From contig NZ_JHZX01000001.1 of assembly GCF_000688335.1 (NCBI RefSeq), positions 1,550,001-1,614,000 on the forward strand: DNA of 64,000 bases, read 5' to 3'. Made by a program: the position numbers and the translations under genes. The DNA comes from Sediminibacter sp. Hel_I_10. GTDB taxonomy: Bacteria > Bacteroidota > Bacteroidia > Flavobacteriales > Flavobacteriaceae. The notes beneath the pieces are model-generated. The model did not search any database. It was not told the DNA's origin and saw nothing but the letters and a program-made list of their open reading frames with translations. Below are positions 47,823 through 56,769 of the stretch, piece after piece (the first letter of the stretch is position 1; the number at the start of each line of letters is the position of its first letter).

Positions 47823-50456
47823 TTATTCAAATACCAATTCTCCTTTTGCCTCCAACTCCTTAAATTTCTTCACCAAGTCTAGAGCATCAGGGATCACATC
47901 ACTACAAAGAATGATCAACGATCCTTTTGTAGCCGTTTTAACTGCATGGGTAATGGCTTCTTTTTCAGAAGGGATCACTGTGGTCTTTTTATTTGGGTCT
48001 TTCATAAGGATGCCATCTCTCAACATCTTGATCAATTCATCCTCAGTCTTCCCTCTCAATTGCTTGTCTTGACGAATAATGATTTCATCAAACATTTCCG
48101 CAGCAATACTTCCCATCTCATTATTATCTTCTACCCTACGATCGCCAATACCTGCAATGATTCCCACTTTTACCGTGGCATCCAATGCATCTGTAAATTT
48201 TTGAAGCGCGCGCATGCCCGCAGGATTATGGGCATAATCCAACAGAATGGAGAAGTTTTTAAACTCAAATAAATTTAAGCGTCCTGGTGTTTGGGAAGCT
48301 GAGGGAATAAAGGTTTCTAAACCTGCTTTCATATCCTCAATGCTGATGCCTTGCACATGAGCCGCAAGAATAGCTGCCAATACATTCTGAATCATAAATG
48401 GCGCTTTACCACCATAGGTTAATGGTATATTTTCGGCACTCATGATGCGCATCTTCCATTCGCCTCTGCAAATGGTAACATACCCATTTTCGTACACTGC
48501 TGTAATTCCGTTTAAGCGTTGCATGGCCTTGATTCTTGGGTGATGCTCATCCATAGAAAACAAAGCAATATTACAATTAAGATTGCGTCTCATATCATAC
48601 ACCAAATCGTCATCGGCATTAAGAATCGCGTAGCCATCGGGCAATACGGTTTCTGGGACAACGCCTTTTACTTTTGCCAATTGCTCAATGGTATGGATGC
48701 CTTTAAGCCCCAAGTGATCGGCAGCAATGTTGGTAACAATGGCGACATCACATTTTTTAAATCCAAGACCTGCTCTTAACAAGCCGCCTCGAGCACATTC
48801 TAAAACGGCAAAATTTACGGTGGGATCTCTTAGTACAAATTCTGCACTTGTTGGTCCGGTGCAATCTCCCGTCATCAATAATCGGTTTTGGATGTAAACC
48901 CCGTCACTCGTGGTGTACCCCACCCGATAGCCTTTCATTTTGGCCATGTGGGCAACTAATCTTGAGGTGGTGGTTTTTCCGTTAGTGCCGGTAATCGCTA
49001 CTATAGGAATACGTCCTGTTTCGCCATAATTAGGAAAGAGCTTATCTATAACTGGTGCCGCAACATTTCTCGGCAATCCTGTGGTTGGTGCCAAGTGCAT
49101 TCTAAATCCTGGTCCCGCATTGACCTCGAGCACTGCGCCTCCAGTTTCAGAGAGTGGTAAGGTAATATCATTGGTCATGATATCAATCCCACAGATATCT
49201 AAATCTATAATTTTTGAGATGCGCTCTGCCATAGAGACGTTTGCAGGGTGAACAATATCTGTAATATCTTCTGCCGTACCTCCTGTACTCAGGTTGGCGG
49301 TATCTTTTAACAGCAATCGTTCGCCTTCTGGCAAGACACTGTCTAGCGTATACCCCGCATCTTTTATAATGGTTTTGGTCAAATCATTGACACTAATTTG
49401 TGTCAACACATTCTCATGGCCATACCCACGTCTCGGGTCTTTATTGACCTCAAGAATCAGCTCGTTAACCGTTGATTTGCCATTACCAACCACATGGGCC
49501 GGTGTTCGTTTTGCAGCCGCAACGAGTTTATGGTTAATCACTAAAAGTCGGTGGTCTTCCCCAGTAATATATTTTTCTACAATAACACGTCTCGACACTG
49601 CTTTAGCGGCATGAAATGCAACCAAAGCATCTTCGTAATTCTGAATATCTACAGTAATACCGCGTCCATGGTTACCATCAATGGGTTTCATAACCAACGG
49701 ATAGCCCACATATTTACATGAGGCCTCTAAACTACTTTCTCTACTAATAATGTCGCCACGGGGCACGGCAACCTCAGCTTGTTCCAGTAAATATTTAGTA
49801 TCCTCTTTATCGCAGGCCAACTCCACACCAATACTACTGGTATCACTGGTAACTGTGGCTTGTATTCGTTTTTGATTGGCACCGTATCCTAATTGTACCA
49901 AAGAGTATTTATTAAGACGAATCCAAGGAATGCCTCGTGATTGGGCTTCTTCAACTATAGAACCAGTACTTGGGCCCAAGCGCTCCTTTTCACGAAGTTC
50001 ACGCATGTGCTGGATGTCGTTATCCATATCGTACTCTTCTGCAGCAATCAAGGCTTCGCAAATATCAACTGCCATTTTAGCGGCGTATCGCCCTACGCTT
50101 TCTTCTTCATATGAAAATACCACGTTGTACACGCCTTTCTCTCCATAGCCTCGCGTTCTGCCAAATCCAGTATCCATGCCAGCTAAGGTTTGGATTTCTA
50201 AAGCGATATGCTCTACAATATGCCCCATCCAAGTACCTTCTTCTACCCGCTCAAAAAAACCGCCGGCAGTACCTACAGAGCAACGGTGTGAATACATTGT
50301 GGGAAACATCTTTTGAAGTCGTTCTGAAAATCCGGGAATTTCATTGGAAGGATACTCTTCCATCTTTTCTAGATCTAGAACCATCACTATTAATTTATGG
50401 CGTCTTACAGACCAATAGTTTGGACCTCTCATTGCATTGATTTCCCGTATTTTCAT
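47823..50456 (-). CDS. cphA: Cyanophycin synthetase
   Basis: From ATG 50456 (MKIREINAMRGPNYWS) the product is 877 residues, the usual CphA size. An in-frame start 48 bases upstream adds a non-conserved tail. The layout is an N-terminal CphA domain (about 1-160), an ATP-grasp domain (about 215-470: MKPIDGNHGRGITVD, LEVNAGPGFRMHLAPTTG) that adds Asp, and a Mur-ligase domain (about 480-870: ITGTNGKTTTSRLV, LDYAHNPAGMRAL) that adds Arg. Together they polymerise the multi-L-arginyl-poly-aspartate storage granule. It is divergent from cphB, with 142 bases between the starts. Confidence 0.96.
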   Translation of the reverse strand: MKIREINAMRGPNYWSVRRHKLIVMVLDLEKMEEYPSNEIPGFSERLQKMFPTMYSHRCSVGTAGGFFERVEEGTWMGHIVEHIALEIQTLAGMDTGFGRTRGYGEKGVYNVVFSYEEESVGRYAAKMAVDICEALIAAEEYDMDNDIQHMRELREKERLGPSTGSIVEEAQSRGIPWIRLNKYSLVQLGYGANQKRIQATVTSDTSSIGVELACDKEDTKYLLEQAEVAVPRGDIISRESSLEASCKYVGYPLVMKPIDGNHGRGITVDIQNYEDALVAFHAAKAVSRRVIVEKYITGEDHRLLVINHKLVAAAKRTPAHVVGNGKSTVNELILEVNKDPRRGYGHENVLTQISVNDLTKTIIKDAGYTLDSVLPEGERLLLKDTANLSTGGTAEDITDIVHPANVSMAERISKIIDLDICGIDIMTNDITLPLSETGGAVLEVNAGPGFRMHLAPTTGLPRNVAAPVIDKLFPNYGETGRIPIVAITGTNGKTTTSRLVAHMAKMKGYRVGYTTSDGVYIQNRLLMTGDCTGPTSAEFVLRDPTVNFAVLECARGGLLRAGLGFKKCDVAIVTNIAADHLGLKGIHTIEQLAKVKGVVPETVLPDGYAILNADDDLVYDMRRNLNCNIALFSMDEHHPRIKAMQRLNGITAVYENGYVTICRGEWKMRIMSAENIPLTYGGKAPFMIQNVLAAILAAHVQGISIEDMKAGLETFIPSASQTPGRLNLFEFKNFSILLDYAHNPAGMRALQKFTDALDATVKVGIIAGIGDRRVEDNNEMGSIAAEMFDEIIIRQDKQLRGKTEDELIKMLRDGILMKDPNKKTTVIPSEKEAITHAVKTATKGSLIILCSDVIPDALDLVKKFKELEAKGELVFE

Positions 50457-50533
50457 GTAGTTTTCAGTTATAAGGTGAGTTACGTTTCTTTTTTGAATAG
50501 TCATAAATATAAAATAATTTGACCAAATAAGCT

Positions 50534-50541
50534 TATTTTTG
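50534..50541 (+). promoter_or_regulatory. Putative -7 promoter box for cphB
   Basis: TATTTTTG on the plus strand fits TAnnTTTG and lies 57 bases before the cphB start. A TTTG lies upstream, but only 12 bases away, shorter than usual. The opposite strand showed no equally good box for cphA. Confidence 0.4.
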
Positions 50542-50598
50542 CAGCCGTATTGCCACTATTTACAACATATCTAATTTTGGCTTATTAAAATTGATGAA

Positions 50599-51450
50599 AT
50601 GATAAAAGGAACGCTTATTCCTATTGGCGGAAATGAAGATAAGGGACTTACAGACGACGACTCCTACACCCTGGATTATGTCAAAGAAGGCATCTTGCAT
50701 CATGTGGTGGTAGAAAGCGGAGGCGTTAACGCCAAGATTTTGGTCTTGCCTGCAGCATCCAGTATCCCTGTTGAAGTTGGTGATAATTACCTCACCGCTT
50801 TTGACACTTTAGGTTGTACTGACGTTACAGTTATACAAACCAACAACCCTAAAGAAACCGATGCTCCAGAACATTTAGAGCTTTTAGAAGCTGCCGATTG
50901 TGTGATGTTTTCTGGTGGTGATCAATCTAAAATAAGTCGGAAAATTAGAGGCACAAAATTTCACGAGTTACTTCTGAAAAAGTACAACACTGAAAAGTTT
51001 GTAATCGCCGGTACAAGTGCTGGTGCCATGGTGATGGCCGAAGAAATGATTACGGGCGGAAGTGCCAAAGAGGCCTTTCTCAAAGGCGCTGTACGCATGC
51101 ATAAAGGCTTGTCCTTAATTCCAGAATTGATCATTGACACCCATTTTATACAACGCGGGCGTTTTGGCAGAATTACCGAAGCGGTTGCTCAGTTTCCAGA
51201 ATTAATAGGACTAGGACTTGCCGAAGACACCGGATTAATCATTAAGAACAATTGGTTTGAAGTGATTGGGTCTGGAATGGTGATTGTTTTTGACGGGAGA
51301 CGCATTCGGCATAATAACCATGCCATCTTAAATGAGGGCACACCCATGTCTCTAGTTGGTTTGAGAACTCACATTTTGTCTAACGGAGACCGTTTCAACA
51401 TAAAAAAGAAAAAGGTAGAGGTCCTACCAATGACATCCCCCTTTGTCTAG
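50599..51450 (+). CDS. cphB: Cyanophycinase
   Basis: The 283-residue serine exopeptidase of the S51 family cuts cyanophycin to beta-Asp-Arg dipeptides in the cytoplasm. The opening GTLIPIGGNEDKG, the nucleophile Ser140 in IAGTSAGAMVMAE and the segment IDTHFIQRGRFGRI are conserved. It is divergent from cphA, forming the classic synthesis/degradation pair. An 11-bp hairpin follows 56 bases after the stop. A decayed copy of its last 45 codons lies 425 bases downstream. Confidence 0.96.
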   Translation: MIKGTLIPIGGNEDKGLTDDDSYTLDYVKEGILHHVVVESGGVNAKILVLPAASSIPVEVGDNYLTAFDTLGCTDVTVIQTNNPKETDAPEHLELLEAADCVMFSGGDQSKISRKIRGTKFHELLLKKYNTEKFVIAGTSAGAMVMAEEMITGGSAKEAFLKGAVRMHKGLSLIPELIIDTHFIQRGRFGRITEAVAQFPELIGLGLAEDTGLIIKNNWFEVIGSGMVIVFDGRRIRHNNHAILNEGTPMSLVGLRTHILSNGDRFNIKKKKVEVLPMTSPFV

Positions 51451-51506
51451 CTCCAAATTAAAAGGATTAAAACGCTTACATCCTATTATTCCTTATGGTA
51501 TAACTC

Positions 51507-51539
51507 GCTAATTGCGCTATATTTTATGGCGCAATTAGC
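51507..51539 (+). terminator. Hairpin downstream of cphB, likely terminator
   Basis: Perfect 11-bp inverted repeat GCTAATTGCGC / GCGCAATTAGC (11-base loop) lies 57 bases after the cphB stop. The following tract (TGGATTCTTTTATTTT) is T-rich but interrupted, so termination strength is uncertain. Confidence 0.55.
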
Positions 51540-51877
51540 TGGATTCTTTTATTTTAAAATTGTCCTAAATTAGTTCATATCCTATTTCGGCTCATCCATG
51601 GATTACCTACGGACTATCTAGTGAGTATCTAGGGAGTACCGATTTATGATTTTTAACGATTTGCGCCAACACAACTGACCCGTTTCAAATATGATTTCGT
51701 TTAAACTTTTTCGATTGGCTAAAAATTGGCCTTTTTCATCCACTTTTTGTCATTTTTTCCTTCTATAACGATGCTATACAATTCAAAAATGACTTCATTT
51801 GGGCAAGTAACATCTAATGTTCACTTCAATCTAAAACTTTTGAATAAATGTATATTGGAGCAAAGAATTAAGAAACC

Positions 51878-52016
51878 ACCATGCCATCTTGCATGAGGGG
51901 GTACCCCCAATGTCTATAGTTGGTTTAAGAACGCACATTTTGTCTAACGGAAACCGTTTCGACATAAAAAAGAAAAAGGTAGAGGCCCTACCAATGACAT
52001 CCCTCTTTGTCTAGCT
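51878..52016 (+). pseudogene. 3'-end relic of a second cyanophycinase gene
   Basis: This stretch aligns along its whole length with the 3' end of cphB (51317-51452), including the stop codon. One difference is a 3-base insertion, which keeps the frame. The encoded tail reads HAILHEGVPPMSIVGLRTH ... IKKKKVEALPMTSLFV, against HAILNEGTPMSLVGLRTH ... IKKKKVEVLPMTSPFV in CphB. Many nucleotide changes are silent or conservative, so the copy diverged as a functional gene before its 5' part was lost. There is no start codon or upstream coding sequence, so it is not expressed as a cyanophycinase. Confidence 0.9.
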
Positions 52017-52029
52017 TTTACAAGCCCTT

Positions 52030-52959
52030 CTATTTATAAATAGCAATGGTTTCTGTGCCTTCTGAAGATCTAGAGGCACGGTACATGCCTTCCGTATTAA
52101 AGGGCATGGCAATATTACCTTTGGCGTCTACAGCAATTAAACCGCCGTCGCCACCTATTTCTGCAACTCGGGTATGAATCACTTCTTTGGCAGCAGCCTC
52201 CAAGCTCATCTGTTTGTGTTCTATTAAGCAAGCCACATCGTAAGCCACCACGCCTCGAATAAAAAACTCGCCACTACCCGTACAACTAATCGCACAGGTT
52301 TTATTATGAGCATAGTTGCCTGCACCAATCATCGGGCTATCGCCTACACGTCCCCATTTTTTATTGGTCATCCCACCGGTAGAAGTGGCTGCCGCAATAT
52401 TCCCGTCTTTATCACAGGCCACAGCGCCAACCGTCCCAAATTTTGAGTCCTTTTTTGTAGAATGATCTAATTGAAAGGTATCGGTGTCTTTTAAATCTAA
52501 CCACTGTTGGTGACGCAGTTCATCATAAAAATAAGATGTGTCTTCTAAGGCATAGTTCAAATCTTTGGCAAAAGCCATGGCTCCTTCACCAGCTAAAAAT
52601 ACGTGCTCGCTCTTTTCCATAACATCACGAGCCAAACTTACGGGGTTTTTTATACCTGTAATTAAACTCACTGCGCCTGCATTCAACGTCTTACCATCCA
52701 TGATACTGGCGTCCATTTCATGAGTTTCGGTAGCGGTAAAAACGGCTCCTTTTCCTGCGTTAAATAAAGGCGAATCCTCTAAGATTTGAACAGCTCGCTC
52801 AACGGCATCAACGGCCGTGCCTCCCTGCTCAAGAAGCTCATACCCTGTAGTTAAGGCGCTTTTTAATGCGGCTCTATATTTGGCCTCTAGTTCTGGCGTC
52901 ATCATCCCTTTGACCAAAGTACCTGCTCCGCCGTGAATGGCGATAGAAAATGTATTCAT
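52030..52959 (-). CDS. iaaA: Isoaspartyl peptidase / L-asparaginase (Ntn hydrolase)
   Basis: The 309-residue plant-type asparaginase is autocleaved before Thr176 in DSKFGTVGAVACD. Other conserved parts are the opening FSIAIHGGAGTL, GRVGDSPMIGAGNYA and SCTGSGEFFIRG. It hydrolyses isoaspartyl dipeptides, so next to cphA and cphB it most likely splits beta-Asp-Arg into Asp and Arg, completing cyanophycin use. No signal peptide is present, in keeping with the cytoplasmic substrate. ATG start at 52959. It faces cphB tail to tail. Confidence 0.94.
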   Translation of the reverse strand: MNTFSIAIHGGAGTLVKGMMTPELEAKYRAALKSALTTGYELLEQGGTAVDAVERAVQILEDSPLFNAGKGAVFTATETHEMDASIMDGKTLNAGAVSLITGIKNPVSLARDVMEKSEHVFLAGEGAMAFAKDLNYALEDTSYFYDELRHQQWLDLKDTDTFQLDHSTKKDSKFGTVGAVACDKDGNIAAATSTGGMTNKKWGRVGDSPMIGAGNYAHNKTCAISCTGSGEFFIRGVVAYDVACLIEHKQMSLEAAAKEVIHTRVAEIGGDGGLIAVDAKGNIAMPFNTEGMYRASRSSEGTETIAIYK

Positions 52960-53093
52960 AGCTAATTAATTTCTGCTGCAAAGATAAGCGATGTGTCTAA
53001 AAAATTGAACTTTCACAGACCAAGTTTAGGGCTTTAAAACGGTTTGGGTCTATCCAATTTTTCGTAGTTTTATAAACTTCAAAATGTATACAA

Positions 53094-55967
53094 ATGTCAG
53101 ATCAAAAACGCCTTTTTCTAGTTGATGCCTATGCGCTCATTTTCCGAGGCTACTATGCTTTTATAAAAAATCCAAGAATCAACTCCAAGGGCCAAGATAC
53201 CTCAGCCATTATGGGGTTTATGAATTCGCTTTTAGATGTTATCAAACGTGAGCGCCCAGACCATTTGGCAGTATGTTTTGATAAAGGCGGCAGTGTAGAC
53301 CGAGTAGAAATGTACGAAGAATACAAGGCCAACAGAGACGAAACGCCTGAGGGCATTAAAACCGCCATTCCTCATATTTGTGAGATTCTTGAGGCCATGC
53401 ACATTCCCATTATGGTAAAAGAAGGTTATGAGGCCGATGATGTGATTGGCACACTTTCTCGACAAGCAGAAAAAGAAGGCTATAAAACCTTTATGGTCAC
53501 CCCAGACAAGGATTTTGCCCAATTGGTGACCGAAAATATCTTTATGTACCGTCCAAAATCGTTTGGTGGCGGCTACGAAACTTGGGGCATCCCTGAGGTT
53601 CAGAAAAAATTTGAAGTTGAGCGTCCAGAGCAGGTTATCGACTTTTTGGGGATGATGGGTGATGCCTCTGATAATATCCCAGGACTTCCTGGTGTGGGTG
53701 AAAAGACCGCTAAAAAATTCATTAAGCAATTTGGTTCTATGGAAGGGCTTTTGGCCAATACCGACCAGCTTAAAGGCAAAATGAAAGAAAAAATTGAGGC
53801 CAATAATGAGCTGGGCTTACTGTCAAAACAGTTGGCCACCATCATGTTGGATGTTCCCGTAACCTTTAACGCTGAAGACTTTGAACTATCTGAACCCGAT
53901 ATCGAAAAGGTAAAAGACATCTTTCAGGAGCTGGAGTTTAGACGTTTGCTAGACAACTTTATAAAAACCTTTGCGCCTCAAGAGGATGCCGCCCAAAACA
54001 ATGGCGCTTCCACTTCAGCCAAAGCACAAACATCGAATGCTTCGGAAAGCACGATTTCGGAAGCTGGCGCAGGACAATTCAGTTTATTTGGTGGGTCGCC
54101 CAGTGATGCGCCTTCCTCGGCAAACCAAAGTCAAGCCACCAACCAAGACGGCCGACAAACAGCTGCCACGGTTTCTCATTTTTACCAAAGTGTAGCGCCT
54201 GGAATGGCCACCACCTTATTTGTGAAGACCCTGATGTCTCAAACCTCTGTGTGTTTTGACACCGAAACTACCGGCTTAAACCCATTAACCGCAGAGCTGG
54301 TTGGGATTGCCTTTTCATGGGAGGCCGGCAAAGGCTTTTACGTCCCATTTCCGAAGGAAAAAGAAAAAGCCCAAGAGCTCATTGAAATCTTAAGACCCTT
54401 TTTTGAAAGTGAGTCTATCGAGAAAATAGGCCAAAATCTCAAGTACGATATTAAAGTATTGGCCAAGTACCAGATTGAGGTCAAGGGGAAATTGTTTGAC
54501 ACCATGTTGGCGCACTACCTCATCAATCCAGATATGCGACACAATATGGAGGTGCTGGCTGAAACTTATTTAAACTATACCCCAATTTCCATTACCGAAT
54601 TGATTGGCAAAAAAGGCAAGAACCAACTCTCAATGCGTGACGTGCCTTTAGAACAGCAAACCGAATACGGCGTTGAAGATGCTGACATCACACTACAACT
54701 CAAAAAGCATTTTGAAAAAGAACTGGGCGATGCCAATACCCAAACCTTATTTGATGATATTGAGGTGCCACTACTTCGGGTTTTGGCGGCTATGGAATTG
54801 GAAGGTATTAATTTAGATACCAAATTTCTTGACTCCCTTTCTGAAGCGCTCAATACTGATATTGCAAATTTAGAACAGCAGATTTACGAGGCCGCTGGCG
54901 AAGAATTTAACATTGCCTCACCCAAACAATTGGGCGTGATTCTTTTTGAAAAATTAAAACTGGTAGACAAGCCCAAAAAGACCAAAACCGGTCAATATTC
55001 TACTGCCGAAGATGTGTTGAGCTATTTGGCCAAAGATCATGACATTATTCAAAATGTGTTAGACTATCGCGGGCTCGCCAAATTAAAGAGTACCTATGTA
55101 GATGCCCTGCCCACCCAAGTAGAAGAGAGTACCGGCAGAGTGCATACCGATTATATGCAAACCGTTGCCGCTACTGGCAGGTTGAGCAGCAACAATCCTA
55201 ACTTACAGAACATCCCGATACGTACAGAACGCGGCAGGCAGGTGCGTAAGGCTTTTGTACCAAGAAACGACGATTACATCTTACTTGCTGCCGATTATTC
55301 ACAAATAGAACTGCGTATTATTGCAGCCTTGAGTGAAGAGGAAACCATGATGGAAGCCTTTAAAAACGGGGAGGACATTCATGCCTCTACCGCTTCAAAA
55401 GTATTTAACGTGCCAATCGAAGAGGTCTCTAGAGCACAACGTAGCAATGCCAAAACCGTCAACTTTGGGATCATTTATGGAGTTTCTGCCTTTGGGTTGA
55501 GCAACCAAACCGATTTATCCCGTGCCGAATCCAAGGAGTTGATAGACACTTATTACGAGACCTACCCTAAACTGAAAGCCTATATGGGCAAGCAAGTTGA
55601 CTTTGCCCGAGATAATGGTTACGTGCAAACCGTTTTGGGGCGCCGTCGGTATTTAAAAGACATCAATTCTCGTAATGCTGTGGTACGTGGTGCGGCAGAG
55701 CGTAATGCGGTAAATGCGCCCATTCAAGGGAGCGCGGCCGACATTATTAAGTTGGCGATGATCAATATTTATAACAAATTACACGACGGAAACTTTAAAA
55801 CCAAAATGCTCTTACAAGTGCATGATGAATTGGTATTTGATGTGTACAAGCCTGAATTGGAAGAAATGAAAACTCTAATCAAAACTGAGATGGAAGGTGC
55901 TTTTAAAATGAGCGTTCCTTTGGATGTTGAAGTTGGCGTTGGTGATGATTGGTTGGAAGCGCATTAG
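53094..55967 (+). CDS. polA: DNA polymerase I
   Basis: The 957-residue protein has all three domains. The 5'-3' exonuclease (about 1-300) shows FLVDAYALIFRGYYAF and GDASDNIPGLPGVGEKTA. The 3'-5' exonuclease (about 370-560) has intact acidic motifs VCFDTETTGLNPL and YGVEDADITL. The polymerase domain (about 570-957) has motif A DYSQIELRI, motif B RSNAKTVNFGIIYG and motif C QVHDELVF. A Gln/Ser/Ala-rich linker (about 300-355) between the exonuclease domains is longer than usual and probably disordered. The restriction gene follows 37 bases after the stop, with a sharp shift to AT-rich codons. Confidence 0.97.
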   Translation: MSDQKRLFLVDAYALIFRGYYAFIKNPRINSKGQDTSAIMGFMNSLLDVIKRERPDHLAVCFDKGGSVDRVEMYEEYKANRDETPEGIKTAIPHICEILEAMHIPIMVKEGYEADDVIGTLSRQAEKEGYKTFMVTPDKDFAQLVTENIFMYRPKSFGGGYETWGIPEVQKKFEVERPEQVIDFLGMMGDASDNIPGLPGVGEKTAKKFIKQFGSMEGLLANTDQLKGKMKEKIEANNELGLLSKQLATIMLDVPVTFNAEDFELSEPDIEKVKDIFQELEFRRLLDNFIKTFAPQEDAAQNNGASTSAKAQTSNASESTISEAGAGQFSLFGGSPSDAPSSANQSQATNQDGRQTAATVSHFYQSVAPGMATTLFVKTLMSQTSVCFDTETTGLNPLTAELVGIAFSWEAGKGFYVPFPKEKEKAQELIEILRPFFESESIEKIGQNLKYDIKVLAKYQIEVKGKLFDTMLAHYLINPDMRHNMEVLAETYLNYTPISITELIGKKGKNQLSMRDVPLEQQTEYGVEDADITLQLKKHFEKELGDANTQTLFDDIEVPLLRVLAAMELEGINLDTKFLDSLSEALNTDIANLEQQIYEAAGEEFNIASPKQLGVILFEKLKLVDKPKKTKTGQYSTAEDVLSYLAKDHDIIQNVLDYRGLAKLKSTYVDALPTQVEESTGRVHTDYMQTVAATGRLSSNNPNLQNIPIRTERGRQVRKAFVPRNDDYILLAADYSQIELRIIAALSEEETMMEAFKNGEDIHASTASKVFNVPIEEVSRAQRSNAKTVNFGIIYGVSAFGLSNQTDLSRAESKELIDTYYETYPKLKAYMGKQVDFARDNGYVQTVLGRRRYLKDINSRNAVVRGAAERNAVNAPIQGSAADIIKLAMINIYNKLHDGNFKTKMLLQVHDELVFDVYKPELEEMKTLIKTEMEGAFKMSVPLDVEVGVGDDWLEAH

Positions 55968-56004
55968 GAATCATTTCGTTATATTGTAACAAAAAAATTA
56001 ATTT

Positions 56005-56769
56005 ATGGCAAATAAATACTTGGATTATATATCTGACGAACATCTTTTGTTCTGTGTTGAAAATTTATATAATTCATATCAAAAGGCTAAAGCTAATATT
56101 AGTAAAACTAAATTTTACAAAAACAAAATCGATACATTTAAATTAACTTTTGACTCTAAATTCAATGATTTAGATGAACAAACCTTAATTAAGACCGAAA
56201 TTAATCGCCAGATCGATAAATCCATCAATAACTCCATTGGTACATTTCATGAAGAAGTACTTGGGGTAGTTGAGGGTTATGAAATAGGTAAATTTAGCGG
56301 ATTTGATATTAAAGCAAAGGATGACACTTTATTCGCCGATATTAAGAATAAGCACAATACAATGAATAGTAGCTCTGCTGAAAGTCTTTTTCAAAAATTA
56401 GCCACTTATGCAGATCGTTATAAACAGGCAAAGTGCTATTGGGTTCAAATTTTAGCTAAAGGAAGTTTTTGTGAAAAATGGTTAGGTGATATAAATGGCA
56501 AAGAGTATAGTCATAGTAGAGTATATAAAATATCTGGAGATCAATTCTACCAATTAGTAACGGGAAATGAAAAAGCTTTTTTTGAATTATATTCTATCTT
56601 GCCAAAAGTAATCAATGATTTTATTGATACTAAAGAAGATAATAAAGGGAATAAAGATTCGGCCTTGAAAGAAATTACTGAAAGTGCGAGTGAAAGCAAA
56701 CGTTCTATTTTAAACGAAATAACTTTTGAAAATTATAGCTATTATTTAGGATTCAATAGACTACAATAA
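56005..56769 (+). CDS. Type II restriction endonuclease, Eco47II/Sau96I-like
   Basis: The 254-residue protein resembles the Eco47II family, whose members cut GGNCC. The opening YISDEHLLFCVENLYNSYQK, the middle IGTFHEEVLGVVEGYE and the catalytic region FSGFDIKAKDDTLFADIKNKHNT are family-like; the D...DIKNK pattern is a PD-(D/E)xK nuclease core. Codon use is much more AT-rich than in polA just upstream, suggesting horizontal acquisition. Its 3' end overlaps the convergent methyltransferase gene by 28 bases. The GGNCC specificity is inferred from the family, not from the sequence itself. Confidence 0.85.
   Translation: MANKYLDYISDEHLLFCVENLYNSYQKAKANISKTKFYKNKIDTFKLTFDSKFNDLDEQTLIKTEINRQIDKSINNSIGTFHEEVLGVVEGYEIGKFSGFDIKAKDDTLFADIKNKHNTMNSSSAESLFQKLATYADRYKQAKCYWVQILAKGSFCEKWLGDINGKEYSHSRVYKISGDQFYQLVTGNEKAFFELYSILPKVINDFIDTKEDNKGNKDSALKEITESASESKRSILNEITFENYSYYLGFNRLQ

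Larger units (their letters stand above)
51451..52029. other. 579-base gap between cphB and the isoaspartyl peptidase gene
   Basis: The gap holds a hairpin (51507-51539) and, at its far end, the relic of a second cyanophycinase (51878-52016). The middle 340 bases are AT-rich. I saw no cyanophycinase-like sequence there and no open frame of note, so the 5' part of the second copy is gone or beyond recognition. Confidence 0.65.

Noticed and set aside
51590-51650. Repeated TATCTAG / GGAGTACC words between cphB and its relic
   Set aside because: Two short copies only, no array and no symmetric arrangement; insufficient for a repeat element or attachment site.
51451-51877. Search for the 5' part of the second cyanophycinase
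   Set aside because: No stretch similar to cphB upstream of the relic could be recognised, so the pseudogene was limited to 51878-52016.
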